DNA of 64,000 nt from Tetmemena sp. SeJ-2015 (Eukaryota > Ciliophora > Spirotrichea > Sporadotrichida > Oxytrichidae): NCBI GenBank assembly GCA_027382625.1, contig JAJKFJ010020978.1, forward strand, positions 124,001-188,000. Direction: 5' to 3'. The notes beneath the pieces were generated by a model. That model made no database searches. It was not told the DNA's origin and saw only the letters and a program-made list of their open reading frames with translations. The position numbers were made by a program, and so were the translations under genes. Of the stretch, positions 63,641 through 64,000 are shown piece by piece; positions within the stretch are counted from its first letter, which is position 1; every line of letters starts with the position of its first letter.

Positions 63641-64000
63641 CTTCCAGATTTAATTCATAATTTAACTGCCACCTTTTCTTTTTTTGTGAGCTCTGCTAAA
63701 AATTAAAATGACAAGAAATACCTCCATCAAAAAAAGGAAAAAAACGGTGTTCTCATAATAAAGCTAAATTTAGGCCAGCATAGAAGCTTGGCTACTAATT
63801 ATCTAAAATTTAATTTTTAATTTAAAGAGTACCTTTTTCCAAAACCAAAACCCTCATAAAAACTTCTTCAAATCCATCTCTCCGACTTCTCACAATAAAA
63901 ACTCTCTAACTCGATTTTTTAAAAAAAATAAATGCCATATTTTCCCCTTATTATCATAGGAATTTATGGAAAATTATTAAGGTCAAATTGGAGAGTTTTT
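63641..64000. other. AT-rich window end
   Basis: No confident feature; could hold an IES or 3' flank of the preceding frame. Confidence 0.35.

Noticed and set aside
52900..64000. Possible germline transposon (TBE-like) in the AT-rich part
   Set aside because: No terminal C4A4 repeats, DDE transposase motifs or long frames found under the ciliate code.

Overview
This window reads as germline (micronuclear) DNA of a spirotrichous ciliate of the Oxytricha/Stylonychia kind. Three things seen in the sequence support this. First, conserved proteins read correctly only if TAA and TAG are glutamine and TGA is the sole stop. Second, genes are cut by short AT-rich inserts that are not GT-AG introns; each lies between two copies of a 2-6 bp direct repeat (a pointer), and removing the insert plus one repeat copy restores the conserved protein frame. 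Nine such internal eliminated segments (IESs) can be placed in the glycine dehydrogenase gene alone. Third, at least one locus is scrambled: pieces of two genes lie out of order and in opposite orientations and join through shared pointers. Genuine 35-49 nt GT-AG introns also occur. No telomeric G4T4/C4A4 repeat is visible. The species is not determined.

Layout, left to right. 1-11.1 kb holds four minus-strand genes: glycine dehydrogenase P protein (cut by the window start), UDP-glucose 6-dehydrogenase, a RING/coiled-coil/TLDc protein, and an RCC1-repeat protein. 12.4-18.0 kb holds a plus-strand LRR + coiled-coil gene converging on a minus-strand coiled-coil gene. 18.4-23.0 kb is the highlight: an LRR (FBXL/AMN1-like) gene and a WD40 (WDR27-like) gene, both scrambled and interleaved. 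The map order is LRR-B(+), WD-1(-), LRR-A(+), LRR-C(-), WD-2(+). A 12-bp inverted pointer joins WD-1 to WD-2; AATC and ACTT join LRR-A to B to C. The two start codons face each other 82 bp apart, so the simplest product is one two-gene nanochromosome.

23.2-30.1 kb has a large Gln/Ser-rich plus-strand gene converging on an unrecognised minus-strand gene. 30.5-35.3 kb is a minus-strand kinase of the eIF2-alpha kinase type with a single membrane segment. 36.0-39.0 kb is a heat-shock transcription factor, head-to-head with an N-myristoylated CRAL-TRIO protein (39.2-41.2 kb). Then come a plus-strand charged protein with a conserved C-terminal domain (41.4-45.8 kb), a DUSP-domain protein (46.3-47.8 kb, minus) and an unrecognised Q-rich minus-strand gene (48.7-51.6 kb).

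From about 52 kb onward the sequence is mostly very AT-rich and probably germline-limited, with scattered coding islands on both strands, a 260-bp inverted duplication carrying a dynein-like AAA motif, and a cluster of small hairpins.

The genes are a mixed set (stress signalling and transcription, glycine and nucleotide-sugar metabolism, ubiquitin-related, lipid binding) with no sign of a pathway cluster. What unites the window is its genome-rearrangement architecture. Frames, pointers and motifs were read by eye; no database or computation was available. Ends of genes marked uncertain are approximate.
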